From: Pseudomonas solani
GTDB lineage: Bacteria > Pseudomonadota > Gammaproteobacteria > Pseudomonadales > Pseudomonadaceae
Length of the DNA: 64,000 nucleotides
Direction: 5' to 3'
NCBI RefSeq assembly: GCF_026072635.1
Contig: NZ_AP023081.1
Location: 2,130,501-2,194,500, forward strand
In this document: piece by piece, positions 7,643 through 16,172 of the stretch
Layout: each line of letters opens with the position of its first letter
Position numbering within the stretch: the stretch's first letter is position 1
Notes under the pieces: model-generated
The model's database searches: none
The model's input: the letters and a program-made list of their open reading frames with translations, nothing else
What the model was told of the DNA's origin: nothing
Translations under genes and position numbers: made by a program

Positions 7643-8950
7643 ATGCACCCCCTACGACTGATGCCCCTGGCGGTCCTCGTCGCCGCCTGCTCGGCCTGCG
7701 GCGACAAGGCCAGCCTGGAGGTGAGCGACGGCACCGGCGCCAACCCGACGCTGCCGCCGCCGAACAAGACCCTGCTGCCCACGGTGAACGTGGCCCCGGC
7801 CAAGGGCTGGGCCGAAGGTGGCCAGCCCAGCGCCACCGCCGGCACCGAGGTGAAGGCCTTTGCCGCTGGCCTGGACCACCCGCGCTGGCTCTACCTGCTG
7901 CCCAATGGCGATGTGCTGGTGGCCGAGAGCAACGCCCCGGCTTCCGGTGAAGGCTTCAGCCTCAAGGGCTGGATCGCCGGCAAGGTGATGGAGAAGGCCG
8001 GCGCCCGCACCCCCAGCGCCGACCGCATCACCCTGCTGCGCGACACCGACGGCGACGGCGTGGCCGACCTGAAGACGCCCTTCCTGGAGAACCTCCACTC
8101 GCCCTTCGGCATGGCCCTGGTGGGTGGCGACTTCTATATCGCCAACGCCGACGCCCTGGTGCGCGTGCCCTACGAGGAAGGCCAGACGCGCATCGAGGCC
8201 ACGCCGCAGAAGGTCACCGACCTGCCGGCAGGCATCAACCACCACTGGACCAAGAACGTCATCGCCAGCCGCGACGGTAGCAAGCTGTATGTCACCGTCG
8301 GCTCCAACAGCAACGTCGGCGAGAACGGCCTGGAGATGGAAGAAGGCCGCGCGGCGATCTGGGAAGTGGACCGCGCCAGCGGCAGCAAGCGCCTGTTCGC
8401 CAGCGGCCTGCGCAACCCCAACGGCCTGGCCTGGGAACCCGAGACCGGCACGCTGTGGACGGCGGTGAACGAACGCGACGAGATCGGCAGCGACCTGGTG
8501 CCCGACTACATCACCTCGGTGAAGGACGGCGGCTTCTACGGCTGGCCCTGGAGCTACTACGGCCAGCACGTCGACGAGCGCGTGCAGCCGGCCAACCCGG
8601 ACATGGTCGCCAAGGCCCTGGTGCCCGACTACGCCCTGGGCCCGCACACCGCCTCCCTCGGCATCGCCTTCGGCAAGGGCGGCGCCCTGCCGGACTTCCA
8701 GAACGGCCTGTTCGTCGGCCAGCACGGCTCGTGGAACCGCAAGCCACACAGCGGCTACAAGGTGATCTTCGTGCCCTTCAAGGGCGGCAAGCCCAATGGT
8801 GAACCGGTGGACGTGCTCACCGGCTTCCTCGACGAGGACGGCAACGCCCTGGGCCGCCCGGTGGACGTGCTGCTCGACGCCCGCGGCGCCCTGCTGGTGA
8901 CCGACGACGTCGGCAACAAGGTCTGGCGCGTGACCTCGACCATCAAGTGA
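7643..8950 (+). CDS. PQQ-type sugar (sorbosone) dehydrogenase-like lipoprotein
   Basis: 435 residues from the ATG at 7643, which has AGGAG eight bases upstream. The N-terminus MHPLRLMPLAVLVAACSACG carries a lipobox-like LVAAC, so an exported lipoprotein is likely. The rest is a glucose/sorbosone dehydrogenase beta-propeller: GLDHPRWLYLLPNGDVLVAES, the FASGLRNPNGLAW blade and WNRKPHSGYKV. Family members use PQQ to oxidise sugars in the periplasm; substrate here is unknown. It is divergent from pstS and shares its short upstream region, so control by PhoB is possible but unproven. Confidence 0.8.
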   Translation: MHPLRLMPLAVLVAACSACGDKASLEVSDGTGANPTLPPPNKTLLPTVNVAPAKGWAEGGQPSATAGTEVKAFAAGLDHPRWLYLLPNGDVLVAESNAPASGEGFSLKGWIAGKVMEKAGARTPSADRITLLRDTDGDGVADLKTPFLENLHSPFGMALVGGDFYIANADALVRVPYEEGQTRIEATPQKVTDLPAGINHHWTKNVIASRDGSKLYVTVGSNSNVGENGLEMEEGRAAIWEVDRASGSKRLFASGLRNPNGLAWEPETGTLWTAVNERDEIGSDLVPDYITSVKDGGFYGWPWSYYGQHVDERVQPANPDMVAKALVPDYALGPHTASLGIAFGKGGALPDFQNGLFVGQHGSWNRKPHSGYKVIFVPFKGGKPNGEPVDVLTGFLDEDGNALGRPVDVLLDARGALLVTDDVGNKVWRVTSTIK

Positions 8951-8961
8951 GCAAAAGCACC

Positions 8962-8992
8962 GTAGGATGGGTAGAGCTCCGCGAAACCCATC
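8962..8992. repeat. REP, family 2 (single arm)
   Basis: GTAGGATGGGTAGAGC followed by GCGAAACCCATC forms one palindromic arm of the second repeat family, just past the lipoprotein gene. Inverted pairs of the same arm are at 23860-23941 and 61257-61358. Confidence 0.65.
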
Positions 8993-9023
8993 ACTGCGGA
9001 GCTCCCCACTGGGATGGAGCCGA

Positions 9024-10310
9024 TCAGCGCTTCTTGCCGATCAGGTACAGACCAATGAACACCGCCAACCCGCACAGGGCCGCCACGTAGTAAGCCGGGC
9101 CCAGAGGGTCCCACTTCATCAGCAGCGAGACGATCATCGGCGTCAGGCCGCCGAAGATGGCGTAGGCCAGGTTGTAGGAGAACGACAGGCCGGAGAAACG
9201 CACCACCGGCGGGAAGGCCTTGACCATCACATAGGGCACGGCACCGATGGTGCCGACGAACAGACCGGTCAGCGCGTAGAGCGGGAACAGCCAGTCCGGG
9301 TGCGCCTGGAGGCTGGTGTAGAAGGTCCAGGAGCTGGCTGCCAGCAGCAGCCCACCCACCAGGAAGGTACGGCCCGCGCCGAAGCGGTCGGCGATGGCGC
9401 CCGAGGCGATGCAGCCAACCGTCAGGCAGACGATGGCCAGGCTGTTGGCCTTGAGCGCCGTGGCCGCCGCGAAGCCGTACACGGTCTGCAGCACGGTGGG
9501 GGTCATCAGGATGACGACCACGATGCCGGCCGACAGCACCCAGGTCAGCAGCATGCTGATGGCGATGGCGCCCCGGTGCTCGCGCAGCACCGCCTTGAGC
9601 GGCACCTCCTCGGCCAGTGCCTTGCGCTGCTGCAGCTCGGCGAACACCGGCGTCTCGTGCAGCCAGCGGCGCAGGTAGACGGAGAACAGGCCAAACACGC
9701 CGCCCACCAGGAAGGGAATGCGCCAGGCCCAGTCCTGCACTTCGACCGGGGTATAGATGCTGTTGATCAGGGTCGCCATCAGCGAACCCAGCAGGATGCC
9801 GAAGGTCAGGCCCGAGGTCAGGGTGCCGCAGGCGTAGCCGATGTGCCGCTCCGGCACGTGCTCGGCGACGAACACCCAGGCGCCGGGCACCTCGCCACCG
9901 ATGGCCGCGCCCTGGATCACCCGCAGCAGCAGCAGGGCCAGGGGCGCCAGGATGCCGATCTGCTCGTAGGTGGGCAGCAGGCCCATGATCAGCGTCGGAA
10001 CCGCCATCAGGAAGATGCTCAGGGTGAACATGCGCTTGCGCCCCAGCAGGTCGCCGAAGTGCGCCATGACGATGCCGCCCAGGGGCCGCGCCAGGTAGCC
10101 GGCGGCGAAGATGCCGAAGGTCTGCATCTGGCGCAGCCATTCGGGCATCTCGGCGGGGAAGAACAGCTTGCCCACCACCGCCGCGAAGAACACGAAGATG
10201 ATGAAGTCGTAGAACTCGAGGGCGCCGCCCAGGGCGGACAGGGACAGGGTCTTGTAGTCGCTGCGGGTCAGTGGCCGCGCGGGAGCCTCGGAGGCGAGAA
10301 CGGTGGACAT
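9024..10310 (-). CDS. MFS transporter, metabolite:H+ symporter (MHS) family
   Basis: 428 residues from the ATG at 10310 (MSTVLASEAPARPLTRSD). About twelve membrane helices are seen. The MHS-type opening LSALGGALEFYDFIIFVFFA and the loop motif GDLLGRKRMF between helices 2 and 3 place it with proton-coupled carriers for organic acids such as shikimate, citrate or 2-oxoglutarate. The substrate cannot be told from sequence alone. The gene is alone on its strand, converging on the sugar dehydrogenase gene, with a weak ribosome site (GAGATC). Confidence 0.85.
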   Translation of the reverse strand: MSTVLASEAPARPLTRSDYKTLSLSALGGALEFYDFIIFVFFAAVVGKLFFPAEMPEWLRQMQTFGIFAAGYLARPLGGIVMAHFGDLLGRKRMFTLSIFLMAVPTLIMGLLPTYEQIGILAPLALLLLRVIQGAAIGGEVPGAWVFVAEHVPERHIGYACGTLTSGLTFGILLGSLMATLINSIYTPVEVQDWAWRIPFLVGGVFGLFSVYLRRWLHETPVFAELQQRKALAEEVPLKAVLREHRGAIAISMLLTWVLSAGIVVVILMTPTVLQTVYGFAAATALKANSLAIVCLTVGCIASGAIADRFGAGRTFLVGGLLLAASSWTFYTSLQAHPDWLFPLYALTGLFVGTIGAVPYVMVKAFPPVVRFSGLSFSYNLAYAIFGGLTPMIVSLLMKWDPLGPAYYVAALCGLAVFIGLYLIGKKR

Positions 10311-10599
10311 GGGTGATCTCTTGTCAGTGCAGGCAGGGCATGCCCCGCTGCTGCGTTGGCGGCGGGTCGGTCCGCAAAATAGCAAAAAGCCGCCGAGCGC
10401 ACACAATCTCTGACGTATGGGTGGTCAAAAGCGAAACCCGGCGGTCGTCGCCCGTCGCGGCGAGCTATATACTGCGCGCTGTTGCGCGCGGGCGACATGC
10501 AGTGGGTCGGCGGGCGCAGGGGGAATTTTGCAGGGCACCTTGCCCTTCCCCGTCCATAGACGCCATCCAAAGCAGCACAGGGGCAGAGGCACCCCAGGC

Positions 10600-11007
10600 A
10601 TGATCGAGATCGAAGAAGAAGAAAACCTGACTCCCCAAGGCGACCTGGCCTTGCAGATCACCGCACTTCCCCGCGAAACCAACGGCTTCGGCGACATCTA
10701 CGGCGGCTGGCTGGTCTCGCAGATGGACCTCGCCGGCACCGCCATGGCCAACAAGGTCGCCGGGGGCCGCGTTGCTACCGTCGCCATCGACCGCATGGCG
10801 TTCCTCGTCCCGGTCGCCGTGGGCGCCCAGCTCTCCTTCTATACCCAGGCACTGGAAATCGGCCGCAGCTCGATCCAGATGCTGGTCGAGGTATGGAGCG
10901 ACGACCCGCTCTCCAGCGAATGGCGCAAGGTCACCGAGGCGGTCTTCGTCTTCGTCGCCATCGACGGCAGCGGTCGCACCCGCCCGGTTCCGCCGCGCCG
11001 CGGCTGA
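10600..11007 (+). CDS. YciA-like acyl-CoA thioesterase
   Basis: 135 residues forming a single hot-dog domain. The start MIEIEEEENLTPQGDLALQ leads into GDIYGGWLVSQMDLAGTAMA, the substrate-pocket helix of YciA-type thioesterases, and then VATVAIDRMAFLVPV. These cytosolic enzymes hydrolyse a broad range of acyl-CoAs. The start at 10600 is chosen because homology begins directly after it; upstream frame continuation lacks any similarity to the family. A second hot-dog thioesterase lies at 61466. Confidence 0.85.
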   Translation: MIEIEEEENLTPQGDLALQITALPRETNGFGDIYGGWLVSQMDLAGTAMANKVAGGRVATVAIDRMAFLVPVAVGAQLSFYTQALEIGRSSIQMLVEVWSDDPLSSEWRKVTEAVFVFVAIDGSGRTRPVPPRRG

Positions 11008-11151
11008 GCCCCGTCCCGAGGGGCGAGCGCACGCGCGAACGCCCCCTCCCCCGTTGATACCCTTCATGCATTCGCCGGTTTCGGGGGAACCCCGCCGGCC
11101 CGCCCCTGCCCAATGCAGACGGCAAACAGCCAAAGGCCCAGGAGCACCCGG

Positions 11152-12066
11152 ATGAACAGCGAAAGCAAGGTTCCGCAGATCGAGCGGATCGACATGGATC
11201 AACTGCCCTGCTGGCGCCTGCGCACCGCCGATGCGGAACTGCTGGTAGCCCAGCAGGGCGCCCAGGTGCTCAGCTACCAGCGCAATGGCGAGGAGCCGCT
11301 GATCTGGCTCAGCGAGCAGGTGGCCTTCCAGCGCGGCCAATCGGTGCGCGGTGGCGTGCCGGTGTGCTGGCCCTGGTTCGGTGACCTGCAACGCAACCCC
11401 CAGGCGATCCAGGCCCATTACCAGGGCGACGCAGCGCCGGCCCATGGCGGCGTACGCAGCCTCGACTGGGAACTGGAAGGGGTGGAAGCCCTGGATGGCG
11501 TAGCGCGCCTGGTGCTGTCCTGGGACAGCCGTCGCACACCGCTGCCAGGCTGGAAGGGCGACGCCGAGCTGCGCCTGGAGATCCGCCTGGGCCAGCGCCT
11601 GCAACTGACCCTGGAAACCCGCAACCGCGGTGACGCGCCCCTGGCCCTGAGCCAGGCGCTGCACAGCTACTTCGCCGTCAGCGACATCCGCCAGGTGCGG
11701 GTGGAAGGCCTGGACGGCTGCGACTACATCGAAACCCTGGAAGGCTGGGAACGCCGCCAGCAGGTGGGCGAGGTGAGCTTCGGCGGCGAGACCGACCGCA
11801 TCTACCTCGGCACCCCGGCACGCCTGGCCATCCGCGATGACGCCTGGCGCCGCCGGGTGCTGATCGAAGCCAGCGACTCGGCCTCGGCGGTGGTGTGGAA
11901 CCCCTGGATCGACAAGGCCGCCCGCCTCTCCCAGTTCGCCGACGACGCCTGGCAGCGCATGCTCTGCATCGAAACCGCCCGGGTGCTCGACGACAGCCTG
12001 CTGCTGCAACCGGGCGCCCGCCACAGCATGGGCGTCAGCCTGTGGAGCGAAGCGCTTGGCGACTAA
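11152..12066 (+). CDS. D-hexose-6-phosphate mutarotase-like (YeaD family)
   Basis: 304 residues from the ATG at 11152, with CAGGAG nine bases upstream. The protein shows the galactose-mutarotase fold of the YeaD branch: VRGGVPVCWPWFGD, the histidine-bearing APAHGGVRSLDW and QALHSYFAVSDI, and VVWNPWIDKAA near the C-terminus. It would interconvert alpha and beta forms of hexose 6-phosphates in the cytoplasm. The gene stands alone between the thioesterase and a convergent DUF3299 gene; no regulation is visible. Confidence 0.87.
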   Translation: MNSESKVPQIERIDMDQLPCWRLRTADAELLVAQQGAQVLSYQRNGEEPLIWLSEQVAFQRGQSVRGGVPVCWPWFGDLQRNPQAIQAHYQGDAAPAHGGVRSLDWELEGVEALDGVARLVLSWDSRRTPLPGWKGDAELRLEIRLGQRLQLTLETRNRGDAPLALSQALHSYFAVSDIRQVRVEGLDGCDYIETLEGWERRQQVGEVSFGGETDRIYLGTPARLAIRDDAWRRRVLIEASDSASAVVWNPWIDKAARLSQFADDAWQRMLCIETARVLDDSLLLQPGARHSMGVSLWSEALGD

Positions 12067-12101
12067 AGTCGCCCCTACCCAGGCTCGGACATGACCGCTG
12101 T

Positions 12102-12197
12102 GTAGGGTGGAGGTCGCTTTTTACCTCCACCAAGCGGAGTCGGTCACGGCACGTTGTGATGCCTCAGCTCCGCCTTGGCGGGTTTCACCCGCCCTAC
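12102..12197. repeat. REP pair (family 1 arm plus variant arm)
   Basis: The left arm 12102-12131 starts GTAGGGTGGAGGTCGCT and ends CCTCCACC. The right end at about 12178-12197 reads GCGGGTTTCACCCGCCCTAC, a variant arm in inverted orientation. The pair fills the gap between two convergent genes. Confidence 0.6.
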
Positions 12198-12224
12198 TCT
12201 GGGCAGGCCACCCAAACGCTCGCC

Positions 12225-12770
12225 TTACTGGATATCCTCATCCTCCACGACCCGCACCTCGCCCGCATCCAGCGCGTAGGCGGCATCGGCCAGGTCGTTG
12301 CTGACCTGCTCCACCTTGAGGGTGCCGGTGACCCAGAGCGGGGTGTAGATATCGTCGAGGGCGATGCCCTTGGGGTAGCGCACCAGCACGATCTGGTTCG
12401 GCGGCGGCGGCGGTACGTGGATGCAGGCGCCCGGGTAGGGCACCAGGAAGAACAGCGTGCCGCGCCCCTTGGCGTCGGTCTCCAGCGGTACCGGGTAGCC
12501 GCCGATGCGGATCTTCTGGCCATTGAGCTTGGCCACCGTCTTCGCCGAATACATCACCGCCGGCAGGTCCTTGTCCTGCTGCTTGAGGCCGCCCTTGTTG
12601 TTGAAGGTGCCGTCCGCCTCCGGGGTGTCGTGGCTGATTTCCGGCATCTCCTCCAGGGCCTTGCGGTCCTCGGCGGGCATCAGTTCCAGCCAATCGGTTT
12701 CCGGCATGTCCAGCCGGGCATGGGCCAGGGTGCTGCACAGCAGCAGGGAGAGAAGCAGGGCACGGCGCAT
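12225..12770 (-). CDS. Exported DUF3299 family protein
   Basis: 181 residues from the ATG at 12770; longer frames need a TTG start. The N-terminus MRRALLLSLLLCSTLAHA is a clear signal peptide, predicting a periplasmic protein. The mature part has the features I associate with DUF3299: KIRIGGYPVPLE, FFLVPYPGACIHVPPPPPNQ and a C-terminal VTGTLKVEQ strand. The proline/cysteine segment is its best-conserved part. Function is unknown; relatives are sometimes next to metal or lipoprotein export genes, but nothing of that kind is adjacent here. Confidence 0.75.
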   Translation of the reverse strand: MRRALLLSLLLCSTLAHARLDMPETDWLELMPAEDRKALEEMPEISHDTPEADGTFNNKGGLKQQDKDLPAVMYSAKTVAKLNGQKIRIGGYPVPLETDAKGRGTLFFLVPYPGACIHVPPPPPNQIVLVRYPKGIALDDIYTPLWVTGTLKVEQVSNDLADAAYALDAGEVRVVEDEDIQ

Positions 12771-12810
12771 CGAACAGGACTCACGTAAAGAAACAGGCGC
12801 CAAGACTAGC

Positions 12811-12963
12811 AGGCTGTTGAAAAACTAACTGCGTTGCCGCTGCGGCGTTGAAAACGCCCTCGTGCGCGAGTCCGATCAAAATGCTCATTTACCCAAGTAA
12901 ACTGCGCTTTCTCGGCCGTTTTCGCCTTGCATCGGCTGCCTCGTCTACGTTTTTCAACGGCCT
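12811..12963. repeat. MITE-like element with terminal inverted repeats
   Basis: AGGCTGTTGAAAAAC at 12811-12825 is matched by GTTTTTCAACGGCCT at 12949-12963, enclosing 153 bases with no reading frame. Such GGCTGTTGAAAAAC ends are widespread in Pseudomonas genomes and resemble insertion-sequence termini. Inside are further TTTCTCGGCCGTTTTCG and CAAAATGCTCATTTACC strings typical of that repeat. It lies between the DUF3299 gene and the GlsB-like gene. Confidence 0.7.
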
Positions 12964-12994
12964 CCCAGCGGCGCCCGTTTCCGGTTCCCAGCCC

Positions 12995-13243
12995 TCAGTC
13001 GCTCTTCTTGATCAGGCCGTAGATCACCAGCAGCACGATGGCACCCACCACCGCACCGATGAAGCCCGCGCCTTCGCCAGCCTGGTAGATGCCCAGGGCC
13101 TGACCGCCATAGGTCGCGGCGACGGAGCCGCCGATGCCCAGCAGGATGGTCCAGATCCAGCCCATGCTGTCGTCGCCGGGTTTGAGGAAGCGCGCGACCA
13201 GACCGACGATCAGGCCGATGAAGATGGTTCCGATGAGCCCCAT
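12995..13243 (-). CDS. GlsB/YeaQ/YmgE-type small membrane protein
   Basis: 82 residues from the ATG at 13243, preceded by AGGAG. Three hydrophobic helices with glycine-rich turns (MGLIGTIFIGLIVGLVARFL, WIWTILLGIGGSVAATYGG, FIGAVVGAIVLLVIYGL) and a charged KKSD tail match the transglycosylase-associated / GlsB stress-response family, whose biochemical role is unclear. The family is found in the inner membrane and is often induced by osmotic or envelope stress. It lies downstream of purK on the same strand, separated from it by a terminator, so it is probably transcribed on its own. Confidence 0.85.
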   Translation of the reverse strand: MGLIGTIFIGLIVGLVARFLKPGDDSMGWIWTILLGIGGSVAATYGGQALGIYQAGEGAGFIGAVVGAIVLLVIYGLIKKSD

Positions 13244-13261
13244 GGCATTTACTCCTGAATG

Positions 13262-13294
13262 AAAAAAGGGCGTGTCCGTGGACACGCCCTTTTT
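13262..13294 (-). terminator. Terminator after purK
   Basis: GGGCGTGTCC and GGACACGCCC form a perfect ten-base-pair stem with a two-base loop. On the minus strand it is followed by six U residues. It lies 25 bases after the purK stop and ends the purE-purK unit. Confidence 0.9.
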
Positions 13295-13318
13295 CAGACT
13301 GAGCGCAGCGGCAGGGGT

Positions 13319-14401
13319 TCAGCCGGCGATCAGTGCCTCGACCGCGGCGATCTGCCGATCGAGGGTGGCGCGATCAGCGCAGCGCAGGGTGGCATGGCCG
13401 ACCTTGCGCCCGGCCTTGAACGCCTTGCCGTAATGGTGCAGGTGACAGTCGGCGACGGCGATCACCTGGTCCACGGCCGGCACTTCGCCGATGAAGTTGA
13501 GCATGGCGCTCTCCCCCAGCTTGGCGGTGGAGCCCAGGGGCAGGCCGGCGACGGCACGCAGGTGGTTCTCGAACTGGCTGCACTCGGCGCCTTCGATGGT
13601 CCAGTGCCCGGAGTTGTGCACGCGCGGGGCGATTTCGTTGGCCTTCAGGCCGCCGTCCACCTCGAAGAACTCGAAGGCCAGCACGCCGACGTAGTCCAGC
13701 TTCTGCAGCACGCGACCGACGTAATCCTCGGCCAGGGCCTGCAGCGGATGGTCGGTGCTGGCGATGGACAGGCGCAGGATGCCGTTGTCGTGGGTGTTGT
13801 GCACCAGCGGGTAGAAGCGCGTCTCGCCGTCACGGGCACGCACCGCCACCAGGGACACTTCGCCGGTGAAGGGCACGAAGCCTTCGAGGATGCAGGGCAC
13901 GCTGCCCAGCTCGGCGAAGGCGCCGGTCACGTCCTCGGGCTTGCGCAGGACCTTCTGGCCCTTGCCGTCGTAGCCCAGGGTGCGGGTCTTCATCACCGCC
14001 GGCAGGCCGATGGCGGCCACGGCGGCGTGCAGGTCCGCCTGGGACTGGATGTCGGCGAACGCGGGCGTCGGGATGCCCAGGTCCTTGAACATCGACTTCT
14101 CGAACCAGCGGTCACGGGCGATGCGCAGGGCATTGGCCGAGGGATAGACCGGCACGAACTGGGAGAGGAAGGCCACGGTCTCGGCCGGCACGCTCTCGAA
14201 CTCGAAGGTCACCAGGTCCACTTCGTCCGCCAGCTGGCGCAGGTGGTCCTGGTCGCCGTAGTCGGCGCGGATGTGTTCACCAAGGGCCTGGGCGCATGCG
14301 TCCGGGGCCGGGTCGAGGAAGGCGAAGTCCATGCCCAGCGGGGTGCCCGCCAGGGCCATCATGCGGCCGAGCTGGCCGCCGCCGATCACGCCGATCTTCA
14401 T
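13319..14401 (-). CDS. purK: 5-(carboxyamino)imidazole ribonucleotide synthase
   Basis: 360 residues with an ATP-grasp fold: the N-terminal Rossmann-like MKIGVIGGGQLGRMMALAG, then VMKTRTLGYDGKGQKV, ILEGFVPFTGEVSL and the metal-binding ANEIAPRVHNSGHWTIEG. It carboxylates AIR with ATP and bicarbonate to N5-CAIR in purine synthesis. The start lies three bases after the purE stop, so the two are co-transcribed and probably translationally coupled. All expected motifs are intact. Confidence 0.96.
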   Translation of the reverse strand: MKIGVIGGGQLGRMMALAGTPLGMDFAFLDPAPDACAQALGEHIRADYGDQDHLRQLADEVDLVTFEFESVPAETVAFLSQFVPVYPSANALRIARDRWFEKSMFKDLGIPTPAFADIQSQADLHAAVAAIGLPAVMKTRTLGYDGKGQKVLRKPEDVTGAFAELGSVPCILEGFVPFTGEVSLVAVRARDGETRFYPLVHNTHDNGILRLSIASTDHPLQALAEDYVGRVLQKLDYVGVLAFEFFEVDGGLKANEIAPRVHNSGHWTIEGAECSQFENHLRAVAGLPLGSTAKLGESAMLNFIGEVPAVDQVIAVADCHLHHYGKAFKAGRKVGHATLRCADRATLDRQIAAVEALIAG

Positions 14402-14404
14402 CTG

Positions 14405-14896
14405 TCAGGCCTCACGCGGGTCCGGGTTGTCGAGCACCGAGCGGGTCTGCTCGTCGCGGAAGGCCTTCAGCGCCGCGTGGTACTGCGGGTGCTGGTGGCC
14501 GAGGATGCTGGCGGCCAGCAGGGCGGCATTCACCGCACCGGCCTTGCCGATGGCCAGGGTGGCAACCGGGATGCCCGCCGGCATCTGCACGATGGAAAGC
14601 AGCGAGTCGACGCCCGAGAGCATGGACGACTGCACCGGCACGCCGAGCACCGGCAGGTGGGTCTTGGCCGCGCACATGCCCGGCAGGTGGGCGGCGCCGC
14701 CGGCACCGGCGATGATCACCTGGATGCCACGGGCCTCGGCCTCATCGGCGTACTGGAACAGCAGGTCCGGAGTGCGGTGCGCGGAAACCACCTTCACCTC
14801 GAAGGGGATGCCCAGCTTTTCCAGCATCTCGGCGGTGTGGCTGAGGGTGCTCCAATCGGATTTGGAGCCCATGATCACGCCTACCAGTGCGCTCAT
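14405..14896 (-). CDS. purE: N5-CAIR mutase PurE
   Basis: 163 residues. The start MSALVGVIMGSKSDWSTL holds the phosphate-binding GSKSD motif; VVSAHRTPDLLF supplies the catalytic histidine, and AGAGGAAHLPGMCAA the glycine-rich turn. It converts N5-CAIR to CAIR in the cytoplasm, following PurK. It is the class I enzyme found with PurK. The leader contains an attenuator-like hairpin at 14922-14952, suggesting control by premature termination. Identification is firm. Confidence 0.97.
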   Translation of the reverse strand: MSALVGVIMGSKSDWSTLSHTAEMLEKLGIPFEVKVVSAHRTPDLLFQYADEAEARGIQVIIAGAGGAAHLPGMCAAKTHLPVLGVPVQSSMLSGVDSLLSIVQMPAGIPVATLAIGKAGAVNAALLAASILGHQHPQYHAALKAFRDEQTRSVLDNPDPREA

Positions 14897-14921
14897 CGTC
14901 GTGCCTCATCAAGAGTCGAAA

Positions 14922-14952
14922 AACCAACAAGCCACGCATATGGCGTGGCTTG
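14922..14952 (-). promoter_or_regulatory. Attenuator-like hairpin in the purE leader
   Basis: CAAGCCACGC (14928-14937) and GCGTGGCTTG (14943-14952) form a perfect ten-base-pair stem with a five-base loop. On the minus strand it is followed directly by TTGGTTTTTC, an imperfect U-run, and ends about 30 bases before the purE start. No minus-strand gene ends upstream, so it appears to lie inside the purE leader. Confidence 0.65.
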
Positions 14953-15129
14953 TCTGCGATGTGGGCCGGCGTGCGCTGCCGGCCGAAGGCCGCGCAGTAT
15001 AACGCAAAGCCCGGCCTTGCCTACCGTCCGTCCAGCGGCTTGCCAAGGCGCCCGGAAATTGCCCTGGAGCAAGGGTCGGGCGGGCGTAAGGGTGCACACT
15101 CCAGGCTCCTTTTTCAGGAGGTGCATGCC

Positions 15130-16152
15130 ATGAACCAGACCATGAAAGCCGCCGTCGTCCACGCCTTCGGCGAACCGCTGCGGATCGAAGAGGTGAAGGT
15201 GCCGCTGCCCGGCCCCGGCCAGATCCTGGTGAAGATCGAAGCCTCGGGCGTCTGCCACACCGACCTGCACGCCGCCGAGGGCGACTGGCCGGTGAAGCCC
15301 GCCCTGCCCTTCATCCCCGGCCACGAAGGCGTCGGCTACGTGGCGGCGGTGGGCGCCGGGGTCACCCGGGTCAAGGAAGGCGACCGCGTCGGCGTGCCCT
15401 GGCTGTACACCGCCTGCGGCTGCTGCGAACACTGCCTGACCGGCTGGGAAACCCTCTGCGAGGGCCAGCAGAACACCGGCTACTCGGTGAACGGCGGCTA
15501 TGCCGAGTACGTGCTCGCCGACCCCAACTACGTGGGCGTGCTGCCGAAGAACGTCGGCTTCGCCGAGATCGCGCCGATCCTCTGCGCGGGTGTCACGGTC
15601 TATAAAGGCCTCAAGGTCACCGGCGCGCGCCCCGGCCAGTGGGTGGCCATCTCCGGTATCGGCGGCCTGGGCCATGTGGCCGTACAGTACGCCCGCGCCA
15701 TGGGCCTGCACGTGGCGGCCATCGACGTCGACGACGCCAAGCTGGAACTGGCCCGCAAGCTGGGCGCCAGCCTCACGGTCAACGCCCGCAACGAGAACCC
15801 GGCCGAGGTGATCCAGCGCGACATCGGCGGCGCCCACGGCGTGCTGGTCACCGCGGTGTCCAACAGCGCCTTCGGCCAGGCCATCGGCATGGCCCGTCGC
15901 GGCGGCACCGTGGCCCTGGTGGGCCTGCCGCCGGGCGACTTCCCCACGCCGATCTTCGACGTGGTACTCAAGGCCATCAGCATCACCGGCTCCATCGTCG
16001 GCACCCGTGCGGACCTGCAGGAAGCCCTGGATTTCGCCGGCGAAGGCCTGGTGCACTCCACCTTCAGCACCGACAGCCTGGACAACATCAACGCCATCCT
16101 CGACCGCATGCGCGCCGGGCAGATCGAAGGCCGCGTGGTCCTGCAGATGTAG
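15130..16152 (+). CDS. adhP: Zinc-dependent alcohol dehydrogenase AdhP
   Basis: 340 residues from the ATG at 15130, with AGGAGG nine bases upstream. Catalytic zinc ligands are C42 (GVCHTD) and H65 in FIPGHEGVGYV; structural zinc is held by cysteines 96, 99, 102 and 110 in ACGCCEHCLTGWETLC. The NAD-binding GIGGLGHVAVQYA follows. It oxidises ethanol and other primary alcohols, or runs in reverse in fermentation. It faces away from purE. The P. aeruginosa counterpart is regulated by oxygen, but I found no clear Anr site here. Confidence 0.95.
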   Translation: MNQTMKAAVVHAFGEPLRIEEVKVPLPGPGQILVKIEASGVCHTDLHAAEGDWPVKPALPFIPGHEGVGYVAAVGAGVTRVKEGDRVGVPWLYTACGCCEHCLTGWETLCEGQQNTGYSVNGGYAEYVLADPNYVGVLPKNVGFAEIAPILCAGVTVYKGLKVTGARPGQWVAISGIGGLGHVAVQYARAMGLHVAAIDVDDAKLELARKLGASLTVNARNENPAEVIQRDIGGAHGVLVTAVSNSAFGQAIGMARRGGTVALVGLPPGDFPTPIFDVVLKAISITGSIVGTRADLQEALDFAGEGLVHSTFSTDSLDNINAILDRMRAGQIEGRVVLQM

Positions 16153-16172
16153 CCCCGCCAACCGGCCCCGGC

